Shown: positions 42,345-51,674 of the stretch, in pieces
How positions within the stretch are numbered: position 1 is the stretch's first letter
Layout of the letters: each line of letters begins with the position of its first letter
Assembly (NCBI GenBank): GCA_965218765.1
Contig: CBDCLU010000001.1
Coordinates: 186,001-250,000, forward strand
From: JBBPYC01 sp965218765
Lineage (GTDB): Bacteria; Pseudomonadota; Gammaproteobacteria; Burkholderiales; Burkholderiaceae_C
Length of the DNA stretch: 64,000 nucleotides
Direction of reading: 5' to 3'
Program-made: the position numbers and the translations under genes
Notes under the pieces: generated by a model
The model's input: the letters and a program-made list of their open reading frames with translations, nothing else
What the model was told of the DNA's origin: nothing
Databases searched by the model: none

Positions 42345-43805
42345 TTACGCGGTACCGCCCACCGTCAGCCCATCGATGCGCAACGTTGGCTGGCCGACGC
42401 CGACCGGTACGCTCTGACCTTCCTTGCCGCAGGTGCCGACGCCGCTGTCGAGCCGCATGTCGTTGCCGATCATGCTCACGCGCTTCAATGCATCGGGGCC
42501 GCTGCCGACCAGGGTTGCGCCTTTCACGGGATAGAGGATCTTGCCGTTTTCGACCCAATACGCCTCGCTGGCCGAGAACACGAACTTGCCCGACGTGATG
42601 TCGACCTGGCCGCCGCCGAAGTTGGTCGCATACAAGCCCTTCTTGATGCTGGCCACGATCTCCTTCGGATCCGTGTCGCCACCGGTCATGTAGGTGTTGG
42701 TCATGCGCGGCATCGGCACGTGCGCGTAGCTCTCGCGGCGGCCGTTGCCGGTCGGCTTGACCTTCATCAGCCGCGCGTTCAGCGCATCCTGGATATAGCC
42801 TTTCAGAATGCCGTCTTCGATCAGCACGTTGCGTTGCGTGGCATGCCCCTCGTCATCGACGTTGAGCGAGCCGCGCCGATCCGCAATGGTGCCGTCATCG
42901 AGCACCGTCACGCCCTTGGCCGCCACGCGCTTGCCGATGCGGCCCGAAAATGCGCTCGAGCCCTTGCGGTTGAAGTCGCCCTCCAGCCCGTGGCCGATCG
43001 CCTCGTGCAGCAGGATGCCGGGCCAGCCGGGGCCGAGCACCACCGTCATCTCGCCGGCCGGTGCGGGCCGCGCATCGAGGTTCGTGAGTGCCGCATCGAC
43101 GGCCTCCTGCACATACTTCGCCACCTGCGCTTCATCGAAGTACGCGAGTCCGAAGCGCCCGCCGCCGCCGGCCGAGCCCATCTCGCGACGGCCGTTGCTC
43201 TCGGCGATCACGGTGATGCTCATGCGCACCAGCGGCCGCACGTCGGCGGCAAGCGTGCCGTCGGCACGCGCGACCATCACGACGTCGTATTCGCTCGCCA
43301 CGCTGGCCATCACCTGCGCCACGCGCGGATCGCGGGCTCTGGCCGCTTGCTCGGCGCGCTCCAGCAGCTTGACCTTGGCAGCACTGTCGAGCGTCGCGAT
43401 CGGGTCCAGGCCGCCATATAGCGATCGGCTCTTCGCTATCTTTTCTGAAGCAGACCTTGAAGATTTGACGCGCGCTTCGCCCGAAATTGATCGCACAGTT
43501 CGCGCTGCATCGAGCAGCGACGCCTCGGAGATGTCGTCGGAGTACGCGAACGCGGTCTTCTCCCCGCTGACCGCGCGCACGCCGACGCCCTGGTCGATGC
43601 TGAAGCTGCCGGTCTTGACGATGCCTTCTTCCAGGCTCCAGCCTTCGCTGCGCGTGTACTGAAAGTACAGGTCGGCGTCATCGACCTTGTGTGCGCGGAT
43701 TTCATTCAACGCACGGGTCAGATGCGTTTCATCCAGCCCGAACGGTTCAAGCAGCAGGCGCCGGGCTTCGGCCAGGCGTTCGATGGTGGGTTCGCGGGAG
43801 ATCAT
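42345..43805 (-). CDS. tldD: Metalloprotease TldD
   Basis: This 486-residue protein has DADLYFQYTRSEGWSLEEGI at the N-terminus and the zinc motif HEAIGH (in LLHEAIGHGLEGD). ERRGSLNVDDEGHA-like and RMTNTYMTGGDTDPKEI blocks follow, with GTCGKEGQSVPVGVGQP at the end. TldD works with TldE (PmbA) as a heterodimeric protease, for example in peptide-antibiotic maturation. The segment encoded at about 43425-43485 has unusual composition and contains the palindrome ATAGCG...CGCTAT, so a repeat may have inserted in frame. No tldE is in the window. Confidence 0.95.
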   Translation of the reverse strand: MISREPTIERLAEARRLLLEPFGLDETHLTRALNEIRAHKVDDADLYFQYTRSEGWSLEEGIVKTGSFSIDQGVGVRAVSGEKTAFAYSDDISEASLLDAARTVRSISGEARVKSSRSASEKIAKSRSLYGGLDPIATLDSAAKVKLLERAEQAARARDPRVAQVMASVASEYDVVMVARADGTLAADVRPLVRMSITVIAESNGRREMGSAGGGGRFGLAYFDEAQVAKYVQEAVDAALTNLDARPAPAGEMTVVLGPGWPGILLHEAIGHGLEGDFNRKGSSAFSGRIGKRVAAKGVTVLDDGTIADRRGSLNVDDEGHATQRNVLIEDGILKGYIQDALNARLMKVKPTGNGRRESYAHVPMPRMTNTYMTGGDTDPKEIVASIKKGLYATNFGGGQVDITSGKFVFSASEAYWVENGKILYPVKGATLVGSGPDALKRVSMIGNDMRLDSGVGTCGKEGQSVPVGVGQPTLRIDGLTVGGTA

Positions 43806-44021
43806 GCAGGGATTCTAGGATCGGGCCGGTCGCAGCGGACACCTTGAATGTCCATGACCCGCATGGAAGCAGCAACCCCATCGAACCCAGTTCGAAAATT
43901 TTCGGCAAGATGCCGCCACCCGGCATCCCGGTCGGTTGCCGAGCACACCGCCTGCATGCGTTGACGCGCATCGCTTCACTACCATTCGCCGCCGTCGCGG
44001 CAAACAAAAAGGACGCATTTC

Positions 44022-44834
44022 ATGGATCTTGGTATCTCCGGACGCACCGCCGTCATCTCGGGCGCCGCCGGCGCGATTGCGCATGAAACCGCAAAAATCC
44101 TGCTGGCCGAGGGCTGCCGCCTGATCCTGACCGATCTGGACCCGGACGAACTGGCCACCTCGGTCAAGCAGCTCGGCGGCGGTGACGACGTGCGTTCGGT
44201 CGTGGCCGATCTGTCCACCCGCGCGGGCGCTGACAACGTGCAAAAAGACGGCACGCAGGGCGACGCCAACTGGCAGCCGAACCTCATGTTCCACGCCGCA
44301 GGGGTCACCGGCGCGAAAGGCGACCCGCTCGACGACATCACGGAAGACGACTGGACGCATGCCTGGAACAACGACTTCATGACCGGCGTGCGCATGGCCC
44401 AGGTGTTCATCCCGCCGATGCGCAAGGCCGGCTGGGGACGCGCGGTGTTCGTGGTGTCGGAGAACGTCGCGCAGCCGTACCCGGATGAAGCGGTCTACAA
44501 CGCGGCGAAGGCCGCTACGTTGAGCTTCACCAAGTCGATGAGCCAGGTCTATGCACAGCAGGGCGTGCTGATCAACTGCATTGCGCCGGCCTTCATCAAG
44601 ACCGACATGACCGACGGCATGATGGAAAAACGGGCCAAGCAGCGCGGCACCGACGTGGAAGAAGCGGTGCAGAGCTTCCTGAAGGAAGAGCGCCCCCACC
44701 TGGTGCTCAAGCGGCGCGGCCGGCCGGAGGAAGTCGCGTTCATCACCGCCTGCCTGCTGTCCGAACGGGCCTCGTTCGTAAACGGCGCGAACTACCGGAT
44801 CGACGGCGGCGCGGTGCAGTCGTTGAACATCTGA
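44022..44834 (+). CDS. SDR family oxidoreductase
   Basis: This 270-residue classical-type SDR has SGRTAVISGAAGAIAHETAK in place of the typical TGxxxGIG, MFHAAGVTG, and the active-site region VVSENVAQPYPDEAVYNAAK with Tyr-x3-Lys. It ends with SFVNGANYRIDGGAVQSLNI. It is probably an NAD(P)-dependent alcohol dehydrogenase of unknown substrate. An esterase gene starts one base after its stop, so they form an operon. It is divergent from tldD. Confidence 0.88.
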   Translation: MDLGISGRTAVISGAAGAIAHETAKILLAEGCRLILTDLDPDELATSVKQLGGGDDVRSVVADLSTRAGADNVQKDGTQGDANWQPNLMFHAAGVTGAKGDPLDDITEDDWTHAWNNDFMTGVRMAQVFIPPMRKAGWGRAVFVVSENVAQPYPDEAVYNAAKAATLSFTKSMSQVYAQQGVLINCIAPAFIKTDMTDGMMEKRAKQRGTDVEEAVQSFLKEERPHLVLKRRGRPEEVAFITACLLSERASFVNGANYRIDGGAVQSLNI

Positions 44835-44835
44835 G

Positions 44836-45696
44836 GTGGATGGTCCGTTTCAGGGTCCGATCGGCCTCGACGACATCGCAGCCCGCATCGAGGCTCACCC
44901 GCTTGGCCATAACGCAGCAGCGCAGCGCCAGGCGTTCGAGCAGCTGGTGCTCGGGTCGGCAACTGCCGAAACACCGCCAGATGCGATGGTCGAATCGATC
45001 CGGCTGCACGGCGAAGCGAACGGCACGATCGTCTATCTGCATGGCGGCGGCTATGCGTTCGGCTCGCCACGCACGCACGAGCGCATCGCGCATGGACTTG
45101 CCGAGCGCACGGGCTTGAAGGTGCTGCTGCCGGCCTATCCGCTCGCGCCCGAACATCCCTGGCCCGCCCAGCTCGATACCGTGCTGGAAGCCGTACGGAC
45201 CATTCGGGGACCGATCGTGCTGGCCGGCGATTCCGCCGGTGGCCATCTGGCACTCGTCGTCGCACTGGAACTCGCGCGGCACGGCACACGAGTGGCCGGG
45301 CTCGTGCTGTTCTCGCCGAACACTGACCGCAGCGGCCTGTCCACGACCCGGCAAACCAACGACCGGCTCGATCCGATGGTCGACGATGCGGGCGATCATG
45401 ACCTCGCAAAACAAGCTTTCCGCGACCTGCCGTCCGAGCACCCGCATGCATCGCCCGTGCTGGACGACCTGACGTTGCTGCCGCCGACCTACCTGGAAGT
45501 CGGCGCTGAAGAAGTGCTGCTCGGCGACAGCCTGCTGCTGGCCGAACGCGCGCGCAGCGCCGGCATCGACATCACGCTGCACGTCGAGCCGGACGGCCTG
45601 CACATGGGCCAGCTCTGGGCGCCGTGGTGGCCGGTCGCAACGGCATCGCTGGATCGGGCAGCGGCGTTCGTGGGTTCCGTTATGGCCAGGGTGTAG
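44836..45696 (+). CDS. Alpha/beta hydrolase, HSL-type esterase
   Basis: This 286-residue esterase has the oxyanion-hole motif YLHGGGYAFGS near residue 70 and the nucleophile elbow GDSAGGHLAL near 137. An acidic residue lies in the LEVGAEEVLLGD region, and the catalytic His is in EPDGLHMGQLW. That is the hormone-sensitive-lipase type. The GTG start at 44836 almost touches the SDR stop. It likely hydrolyses a small ester or lactone in the same pathway as the SDR; the substrate is unknown. Confidence 0.88.
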   Translation: MDGPFQGPIGLDDIAARIEAHPLGHNAAAQRQAFEQLVLGSATAETPPDAMVESIRLHGEANGTIVYLHGGGYAFGSPRTHERIAHGLAERTGLKVLLPAYPLAPEHPWPAQLDTVLEAVRTIRGPIVLAGDSAGGHLALVVALELARHGTRVAGLVLFSPNTDRSGLSTTRQTNDRLDPMVDDAGDHDLAKQAFRDLPSEHPHASPVLDDLTLLPPTYLEVGAEEVLLGDSLLLAERARSAGIDITLHVEPDGLHMGQLWAPWWPVATASLDRAAAFVGSVMARV

Positions 45697-45796
45697 ACAG
45701 TCGCGGTCTCCTCACATCGCGAGGCAGGAGGCTGCAGGCCCGAAGCAGTTTCAGCCGAGAACAACGTCCCGCATCTCCACGAACCTCAAGCCAGCG

Positions 45797-45900
45797 CAGT
45801 CCAGCCGCAACAGGGGCCGCGGAGCTGGCTCCGCCAGGCCGCAGGCGCCGCCCTCTGCAAGGGGGTAGCCGAGAGCGAAGCGAAGGCTGGGGGTGGGATC
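45797..45900. repeat. Dispersed intergenic repeat, copy B (inverted)
   Basis: Read on the minus strand, this segment gives CCCACCCCCAGCCTTCG, then CCCCTTGCAGAGGGCGGCGC and CTGCGGCCTGGC. It matches copy A at 29257-29355 with few differences over the core. It sits between the convergent esterase and dps genes. The core can form a hairpin and may serve as a bidirectional terminator or REP element. Confidence 0.6.
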
Positions 45901-46448
45901 TAGTGCCCGCCCGAATCCGCCCGGCGGCACGACTCGAACAGGAACCAGGTGCGTTCCTCGGTCTCGTCGATCCAGTTCTCGATCAGGCTGGCGGTCGCGA
46001 TGTCGCGGCCATCGTCGCAGACTTCGTGCGCGTCGCGCAGGCTCGCGGCCATGGCGCTGTTGTCGGCTCGCAGTTCGGACAGCATGGCGAGCGGCTCCAC
46101 GTAGTCGGCGTTGTTGTCCTTCACGCGCTGCAGGCTGGAGACGTGGCCGATCGAACGCAGCGTCATGCCGCCCAGCTTGCGAATGCGCTCGGCCAGCGGA
46201 TCGGTCATCGCATAGATCTGCTGGGATTGCTCGTCGAGCAGCAGGTGGTAGTCGCGAAAGTGCGGCCCGCTCATGTGCCAATGAAAATTCTTGGTTTTCA
46301 TGTAGAGCGCGAACACGTCGGCCAGCAGCACGTTCAGGCTGCCAGTGATGTCCTTGGTGTCCTTGGCGTCCAGATCGGTCGGCGTGGCCAGCGGCTTTTC
46401 TGCCAGTTGGGCGGCGTTGGGTGAAGCTTCGCTTTTTGCCATGTTCAT
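45900..46448 (-). CDS. dps: Dps-family DNA starvation/ferritin protein
   Basis: This 182-residue Dps protein has LNVLLADVFALYMKTKNFHW with the ferroxidase His, then HFRDYHLLLDEQSQQIY and DPLAERIRKLGGMTLRSI. The last part reads ATASLIENWIDETEERTWFL. A disordered N-terminus of about 30 residues could bind DNA. The dodecamer stores iron and shields DNA under oxidative stress. The start at 46448 (MNMAKSE) is preceded by AAGGGAATG-like sequence. Confidence 0.93.
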   Translation of the reverse strand: MNMAKSEASPNAAQLAEKPLATPTDLDAKDTKDITGSLNVLLADVFALYMKTKNFHWHMSGPHFRDYHLLLDEQSQQIYAMTDPLAERIRKLGGMTLRSIGHVSSLQRVKDNNADYVEPLAMLSELRADNSAMAASLRDAHEVCDDGRDIATASLIENWIDETEERTWFLFESCRRADSGGH

Positions 46449-46599
46449 TCCCTTTTTCCAGAGAGTTGGATGCGATTCGAGCCGCCCATCCTAACCTCGG
46501 GCCAAGGCGTTTGCAGCCTTGTGAAACGGACGGCCTACTGTTGTGCCGGGATTGCGTTGGCGTCGGTCAGCGGCGGCTTCGCCAGCGGACGTCCAGCAC

Positions 46600-47829
46600 T
46601 TATCGACCCCCCGTTGCACGGTGCAACGTGCTGTAGCGCGCCACCTGCAAATGGTCGTGGGCCGCCGCGCCCAATCGCTGCGCGCGCGAGATCGACATCA
46701 GAATGCCCAGCGCCATGCCGAGCGTCACCATCGCGGTGCCGCCATAGCTGATGAACGGCAGCGGCACGCCGACCACGGGCAGGATGCCGCTGACCATGCC
46801 CATGTTGACGAATGCGTAGGAAAAAAGAATCATCGTCATGGCGCCGGCCAGCAACCGCGTGAACAAGGTCGGCGCGTCGCGCGCGATCAGCAGGCCGCGC
46901 AGCACCAGGAAGGCGAAGCCGGCGATCAGCAGCAGGTTGCCGACCAGCCCGAACTCTTCCGAATACGCAGCGAAGATGAAGTCGGTGGTCCGCTCCGGGA
47001 TGAATTCCAGATGCGTCTGCGTGCCCTGCATGAAGCCCTTGCCGAACAGCCCGCCCGAGCCGATCGCGATCATGCCCTGGATGATGTGAAAACCGCGGCC
47101 GAGCGGATCGCGCGTCGGATCGAGCAGCGTGCAGATGCGCTGCTGCTGATAGTCGTGCAGCACGACCCAACGCACGCCGTCGGCGCACAGGCGCGGCTCG
47201 TACAGCACGACCAGTGCGATGCCGATCGCAGCCAGCAGCAGCGGCGGCAGCACCAGTTTCCAGCTTAAGCCCGCGAAGAAAATCACCGACAGGCCAGCGG
47301 CCAGCACCAGCATCGCGGTGCCCAGATCGGGCTGGCGGACGATCAAGCCGATCGGCCCGGCCAACAGCACGCCGGCCACCAGAAAGTCCAGTGGCCGCAA
47401 CTGTCCTTCACGCTTCTGGAACCACCAAGCCAGCATCAACGGCATCGCAATCTTCAAGATCTCGCTGGGCTGGATCACGATGCCGATGTCCAGCCAGCGC
47501 CGCGCGCCCTTCTTGGTCAGCCCGAAGATCGCGACCGCGACCAGCAGCAGCAGGCCCGCCGTGTAGAGCGGCAGCGCGAACGCCATCAACCGCTGCGGCG
47601 GCAGTTGCGCGAGCGCGAACAGGATCGCAACGGCGATCAGCATGTTGCGGCCGTGGTCTGCGAAGCGCGTGCCGTGGTCGTAGCCGGACGAATACATCGT
47701 GACCAGCCCCGTGGCGGCCAGCAGCAGCACCGCGGCGGCCAGCCACGGATCGAAGCCGCGCAGATGCGGCGCGATGCGCTGCCACAGCGTCGGCCCGTCA
47801 AGGGGGATCGGGCTGGTCACGCTTGGCAT
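46600..47829 (-). CDS. rodA: Rod shape-determining protein RodA
   Basis: This 409-residue SEDS-family peptidoglycan glycosyltransferase has about ten hydrophobic segments. Marks are KKGARRWLDIGIVIQPSEI, RQPDLGTAMLVLAAG, LLDPTRDPLGRGFHIIQGMI, IGSGGLFGKGFMQGTQ and LPFISYGGTAMVTLG. The C-terminus extends a little beyond E. coli RodA. Its usual partner PBP2 (mrdA) should lie downstream but is not here; dps is. It is divergent from yqiA. Confidence 0.93.
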   Translation of the reverse strand: MPSVTSPIPLDGPTLWQRIAPHLRGFDPWLAAAVLLLAATGLVTMYSSGYDHGTRFADHGRNMLIAVAILFALAQLPPQRLMAFALPLYTAGLLLLVAVAIFGLTKKGARRWLDIGIVIQPSEILKIAMPLMLAWWFQKREGQLRPLDFLVAGVLLAGPIGLIVRQPDLGTAMLVLAAGLSVIFFAGLSWKLVLPPLLLAAIGIALVVLYEPRLCADGVRWVVLHDYQQQRICTLLDPTRDPLGRGFHIIQGMIAIGSGGLFGKGFMQGTQTHLEFIPERTTDFIFAAYSEEFGLVGNLLLIAGFAFLVLRGLLIARDAPTLFTRLLAGAMTMILFSYAFVNMGMVSGILPVVGVPLPFISYGGTAMVTLGMALGILMSISRAQRLGAAAHDHLQVARYSTLHRATGGR

Positions 47830-47908
47830 GGACGGAAATTATCGTCGTGCGACACGCAACCGCTTTGTTAAATTGGCCATCGTCCCAGCTCGATCGAAGG
47901 CCATCCGC

Positions 47909-48493
47909 ATGCCCACCACGCACCTGCTCTACCTGCACGGCTTCCGCTCCTCGCCCGCATCGACCAAGGCGCGCAAGATGCAGCAGCGCGTCGCAGCGTT
48001 TCCGGCCGTGACGTGGTGCTGTCCGCAGCTGCCTGCTTCGCCGGCGGAGGCGATGCGGTTGATCGAACGATCGATCGACGGCTGGCCGCGCGCGTCGATG
48101 GCCGTTGTCGGCTCGTCGCTCGGCGGGTGCTACGCGGCGGCGGTCGCGCAGACGCATGGCTGCAAGGCCGCGCTGCTGAACCCGGCCGTCGATCCAGCCC
48201 GTGATCTGGGCGCCTACGTCGGCACCATCGCCAGCTGGCACGACCCGCGGGAGACGTTTGAATTTCACGCCGAATACCTGGACGAGCTGCGCGAACTGCA
48301 GCCGGTTGCGTTCACGCAGCCCGAGCGTTACTACACGCTGATCGCCAAGGGCGACGAAGTGCTCGACTGGCGGGAGATGACCGCGCGCTACCCGGCCGCG
48401 CACGGCAGGCTGCTCGAAGGCAGCGATCACGCAATCGAAGATTTCGACGACCACATCGATGAGTTGCTGGCGTTCCTGGACCTGGCGCGCTGA
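47909..48493 (+). CDS. YqiA/YcfP family alpha/beta esterase
   Basis: This 194-residue hydrolase has LLYLHGFRSSPASTKA, the nucleophile elbow VVGSSLGGCYA, and a C-terminal Asp and His in AKGDEVLDWREM and EGSDHAIEDF. It belongs to the small YqiA type of esterases. The start at 47909 is selected since upstream sequence overlaps the divergent rodA. The RNB nuclease gene follows 39 bases later. Confidence 0.9.
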   Translation: MPTTHLLYLHGFRSSPASTKARKMQQRVAAFPAVTWCCPQLPASPAEAMRLIERSIDGWPRASMAVVGSSLGGCYAAAVAQTHGCKAALLNPAVDPARDLGAYVGTIASWHDPRETFEFHAEYLDELRELQPVAFTQPERYYTLIAKGDEVLDWREMTARYPAAHGRLLEGSDHAIEDFDDHIDELLAFLDLAR

Positions 48494-48532
48494 GCGCCGT
48501 CCCATCCATATCGAAATGGGACAATTCCGCCC

Positions 48533-50623
48533 ATGTATGCATTGTTCGAGGAAGCCGGCAAATTCTTGACCGGCCGGGTGCTGTCTCAGGCCGATGCGTC
48601 TGCGCAGGTGGAGCTGGACAGCGGCAAGCGGGTCAAGGTCAAGGCGGCGAACGTGCTGCTGACGTTCGAGAAGCCGACTCCGGCTGAACTGATGGTGGAA
48701 GCCCGTTCGATCGCCGACACGATCGAGCTGGAGCTGGCCTGGGAGTTCGCGCCGCAAGACGAGTTCGGTTTTGCCGATCTGGCGCGCGATTACTTCAATG
48801 AGCGTGCGACGCTTGCGCAGCAGACCGCCGCGCTGTTGCGCCTGTTCGAAGCGCCGCACTACTTCCGGCGCGCGGGCAAAGGGCGTTTTCGCAAGGCGTC
48901 CGCCGACGTGGTGCAGCAGGCACTCGCCGCGATCGAGAAGAAGGCGGAAGTCCAGCGCCAGATCGACGGCTGGGCGGACGACCTTGCCGCCGGCCGCTGC
49001 CCTGAGCCGATCCGCGAGCAGCTTTACAAAATTCTGTTCAAACCCGACAAGAACGCGCCCGAATACAAGGCGGTCGTGAGCGCCGCGCGCGCCACGCAAC
49101 ACGCGCCGCTGGCCTTGCTGCAACAGGCCGGTGCGATCTCCTCGGCCTACCAGTTCCACTGGCAGCGCTTTTTGTTCGAATGTTTTCCCAAAGGCACCGG
49201 CTTTGCGGCGTTGCCCGCACCCACGTTGCCGACGGACTTGCCGCTCGCATCGGTCGCTGCGTTCTCGATCGACGATTCGCAGACCACCGAGATCGATGAC
49301 GCGCTGTCGGTCACCGGCCTGGGCAGCGGCACCGTCACGCTCGGCATTCACATCGCGGCGCCCGGCATCGCGTTCGCACCGGACAGCCCGTTCGACCAGA
49401 CCGCGCGCCAGCGGCTGTCCACCGTCTACATGCCGGGCCACAAGATCACGATGCTGCCGGATGAGCTGGTGCAGGCCTGCACGCTGCAGGCCGGACGGGA
49501 TTGCGCGGCGGTGTCGCTGTACGTGGAGATCGATGAAGCGACGCTCGCATTCAGCAGCCATCGCACGCAACTCGAGCGCGTGCCGATCGCAGCCAACCTG
49601 CGGCACGACCAGCTCGATGCGCTCGTGACCGAAGCTTGGCTGTCTGAGGCCGCACCACCCGATCTTGATCATGAAATCACGAGCAGGCTGTCGCCAGTCA
49701 ATCACGGACAGCTATCTTTTTTGTATCGCCTTGCCAAGCACCTGAAAGCCGGCCGCGAGCAGGTGCGCGGCAAGCCGGAGAACTTCAACCGGCCCGACTA
49801 CAACTTCAGGCTGCAAGGCGTGGCCGGCGACGAACCCGACGGCAGCGAGACGGTGGTGATCAGCACGCGCCAGCGCGGCGCGCCGCTCGATCTGATCGTC
49901 GCCGAAGCGATGATCGTCGCCAACAGCACCTGGGGCGGCTGGCTTGCCGAGCACGGCGTGCCCGGCATCTACCGCAGCCAGGCGAGCCTCGCGCCCGGCG
50001 TCAAGGTGCGCATGGGCACCAAGGCGCTGCCGCATGCGGGCATCGGCGTGCCGAGCTACGCATGGAGCACGTCGCCGCTGCGCCGTTACGTCGATCTGGT
50101 GAACCAGTGGCAGATCATCGCGTGCGCGCAGCACGGCAACACGGCCGCGCTGGCCGCGCCGTTCAAGCCGAAGGACGCCGCGCTGTTTGCGGTGATCTCG
50201 GCGTTCGACGAAGCGTATGCGGCCTACAACGGCTTTCAGTCCCAGATGGAACGGTTCTGGACCTTGAAATACCTGCAGCAGCATGATCGACATCGGCTCG
50301 ATGCGACCGTGATGAACCATGGCCTCGCGCGTGCTGACGAGCTGCCGATGGTGCTGCAACTGCTGGGCGGCGGCGACCTGCCGCGCGGCGCAAAAGTGCA
50401 CGTGCAATTGGGCACGCCGGACTTCATCACGCTGGACCTGGGAGGCACCGTGCTGGAACGGCTCGATGCCGATGCCGGCGTCAGGGATGGCGAGTCGCAG
50501 CCCGACGACGACGGCGACGACACCACCACCGCCGGCCCGCTTGCGATTGCGGTCGATGTGGGCGAGGAAGCCGACCCGCCTGCGCCCGATGCGCCGAAGG
50601 CGCAGGCACCGGTCGAGTCTTGA
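48533..50623 (+). CDS. RNB-domain exoribonuclease (RNase II/R type)
   Basis: This 696-residue protein has an N-terminal winged-helix-like region and the catalytic RNB domain: FSIDDSQTTEIDDALSV with the metal-binding Asp cluster, LGIHIAAPGIAF, STVYMPGHKITMLP and YRSQASLAPGVKV. AYAWSTSPLRRYVDLVNQWQ-like sequence near residue 515 ends the RNB core. It degrades RNA 3' to 5'. A repeat-like segment at 49667-49730 encodes about 20 residues (HEITSRLSPVNHGQ) where family members usually have a shorter loop. It begins a conserved run with tonB-like, aroE and mtgA. Confidence 0.9.
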   Translation: MYALFEEAGKFLTGRVLSQADASAQVELDSGKRVKVKAANVLLTFEKPTPAELMVEARSIADTIELELAWEFAPQDEFGFADLARDYFNERATLAQQTAALLRLFEAPHYFRRAGKGRFRKASADVVQQALAAIEKKAEVQRQIDGWADDLAAGRCPEPIREQLYKILFKPDKNAPEYKAVVSAARATQHAPLALLQQAGAISSAYQFHWQRFLFECFPKGTGFAALPAPTLPTDLPLASVAAFSIDDSQTTEIDDALSVTGLGSGTVTLGIHIAAPGIAFAPDSPFDQTARQRLSTVYMPGHKITMLPDELVQACTLQAGRDCAAVSLYVEIDEATLAFSSHRTQLERVPIAANLRHDQLDALVTEAWLSEAAPPDLDHEITSRLSPVNHGQLSFLYRLAKHLKAGREQVRGKPENFNRPDYNFRLQGVAGDEPDGSETVVISTRQRGAPLDLIVAEAMIVANSTWGGWLAEHGVPGIYRSQASLAPGVKVRMGTKALPHAGIGVPSYAWSTSPLRRYVDLVNQWQIIACAQHGNTAALAAPFKPKDAALFAVISAFDEAYAAYNGFQSQMERFWTLKYLQQHDRHRLDATVMNHGLARADELPMVLQLLGGGDLPRGAKVHVQLGTPDFITLDLGGTVLERLDADAGVRDGESQPDDDGDDTTTAGPLAIAVDVGEEADPPAPDAPKAQAPVES
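49667..49730. repeat. Palindromic repeat inside the RNB coding frame
   Basis: The sequence ATGAAATCACGAGCAGGCTG then TCGCCAGTCAATCACGGACA then GCTATCTTTTTTGTATC has lower GC than the gene around it. It also has GCTGTC paired with GACAGC. The ending GCTATCTTTTTTG is the hallmark I recall from short Comamonadaceae repeats. It keeps the reading frame and adds a loop to the enzyme. Confidence 0.45.
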
Positions 50624-50681
50624 CGATGCATGCGCTGCGGCCCGCCGCCTGCAACATCGCGCCGCTCGCGAGCCCTGGCCC

Positions 50682-51674
50682 ATGAAGCCGGCACAGCCAA
50701 ATCCGGCGGGGACCACGGATGCGATCAACCCGGCCGCAGGCACCGCTCCGTTTGTGGACCTGGCCGGGAGCCGACCGAAACCGGCGAAGGCCGAGCGCGG
50801 GTTCCGCCCGAGCCCGCTGCAGATCGCACTGTTCGTCTCGATCGGGGTGCACGCCGCCTTGCTCACCTTGCGGTTCGCCGCACCGGCCACGTTCGATCGC
50901 ATGTTCAACGAGTCGCCGCTCGAGGTGATCCTGGTCAACACGAAGTCCACTGCCGACGTGCCGGACAAGCCGCGCGCGATTGCGCAAGCCACGCTGGTCG
51001 GCGGCGGCAGCCGCGACGACGACCGGGCCAGCCAGAGCCGCCCGACCTCCCCGTTGCCGCCCGCGCCGACGGCCAACAGCGGCGAAGCGGCGATCGACGT
51101 GACCCCGCGCAACGACGTGCCGCTGCCCGACGAGCGCCGGCTGCTGCTCGCGCAGATCGAGCAGCGCATCGCGCAGCTGCAATCGGCCGAACCGCAGCCC
51201 GAGCACGTCGCGAGCAACGACGAGCCGCAGCCCGACACACCCGAGGAACAGCGCCGGCGCCTGATCACCTTGATGGCCGAGATCGAACGCACCTTGAGCG
51301 AGGACAGCGCCGGCCCGAAACGCCGCTTCGTCAGCCCGGCCACGCGTGAGGCGGCCTACGCGCTCTACTACGACGCCCTGCGTCGCCGCATCGAAGAAAA
51401 AGGCACGCTGAACTTTCCGCAGGCCGGCGGCAGGAAGCTGTATGGCGAATTGGCGATGCTGATCACGGTGGACAGCCGTGGCAAGGTGCTCGCGACCGAC
51501 GTGGTGCAAAGCTCGGGCAACCCGGCGCTGGACCGCCGGGCCGAGGCGATCGTGCGCGCGGCCGGCCCGTTCGATGCGTTCGACGATGCGATGCGCGGCA
51601 AGGCCGAACAGCTGCTGGTCGAGTCGCGCTTTCGCTTCACACGCGACCAGACGCTGGAGGCGAAGACGCGATGA
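50682..51674 (+). CDS. TonB-like energy transducer/C-terminal domain protein
   Basis: This 330-residue protein has one N-terminal membrane segment (ALFVSIGVHAALLTLRF) and a Pro/Gln-rich periplasmic linker. Its TonB-type C-terminal domain reads YGELAMLITVDSRGKVLATD, then SSGNPALDRRAEAIVRAAGP. No ExbB/ExbD genes are adjacent. Its position between the RNB nuclease and aroE is conserved in Burkholderiales as far as I recall. It may serve envelope functions instead of iron uptake. The stop overlaps the aroE ATG. Confidence 0.82.
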   Translation: MKPAQPNPAGTTDAINPAAGTAPFVDLAGSRPKPAKAERGFRPSPLQIALFVSIGVHAALLTLRFAAPATFDRMFNESPLEVILVNTKSTADVPDKPRAIAQATLVGGGSRDDDRASQSRPTSPLPPAPTANSGEAAIDVTPRNDVPLPDERRLLLAQIEQRIAQLQSAEPQPEHVASNDEPQPDTPEEQRRRLITLMAEIERTLSEDSAGPKRRFVSPATREAAYALYYDALRRRIEEKGTLNFPQAGGRKLYGELAMLITVDSRGKVLATDVVQSSGNPALDRRAEAIVRAAGPFDAFDDAMRGKAEQLLVESRFRFTRDQTLEAKTR

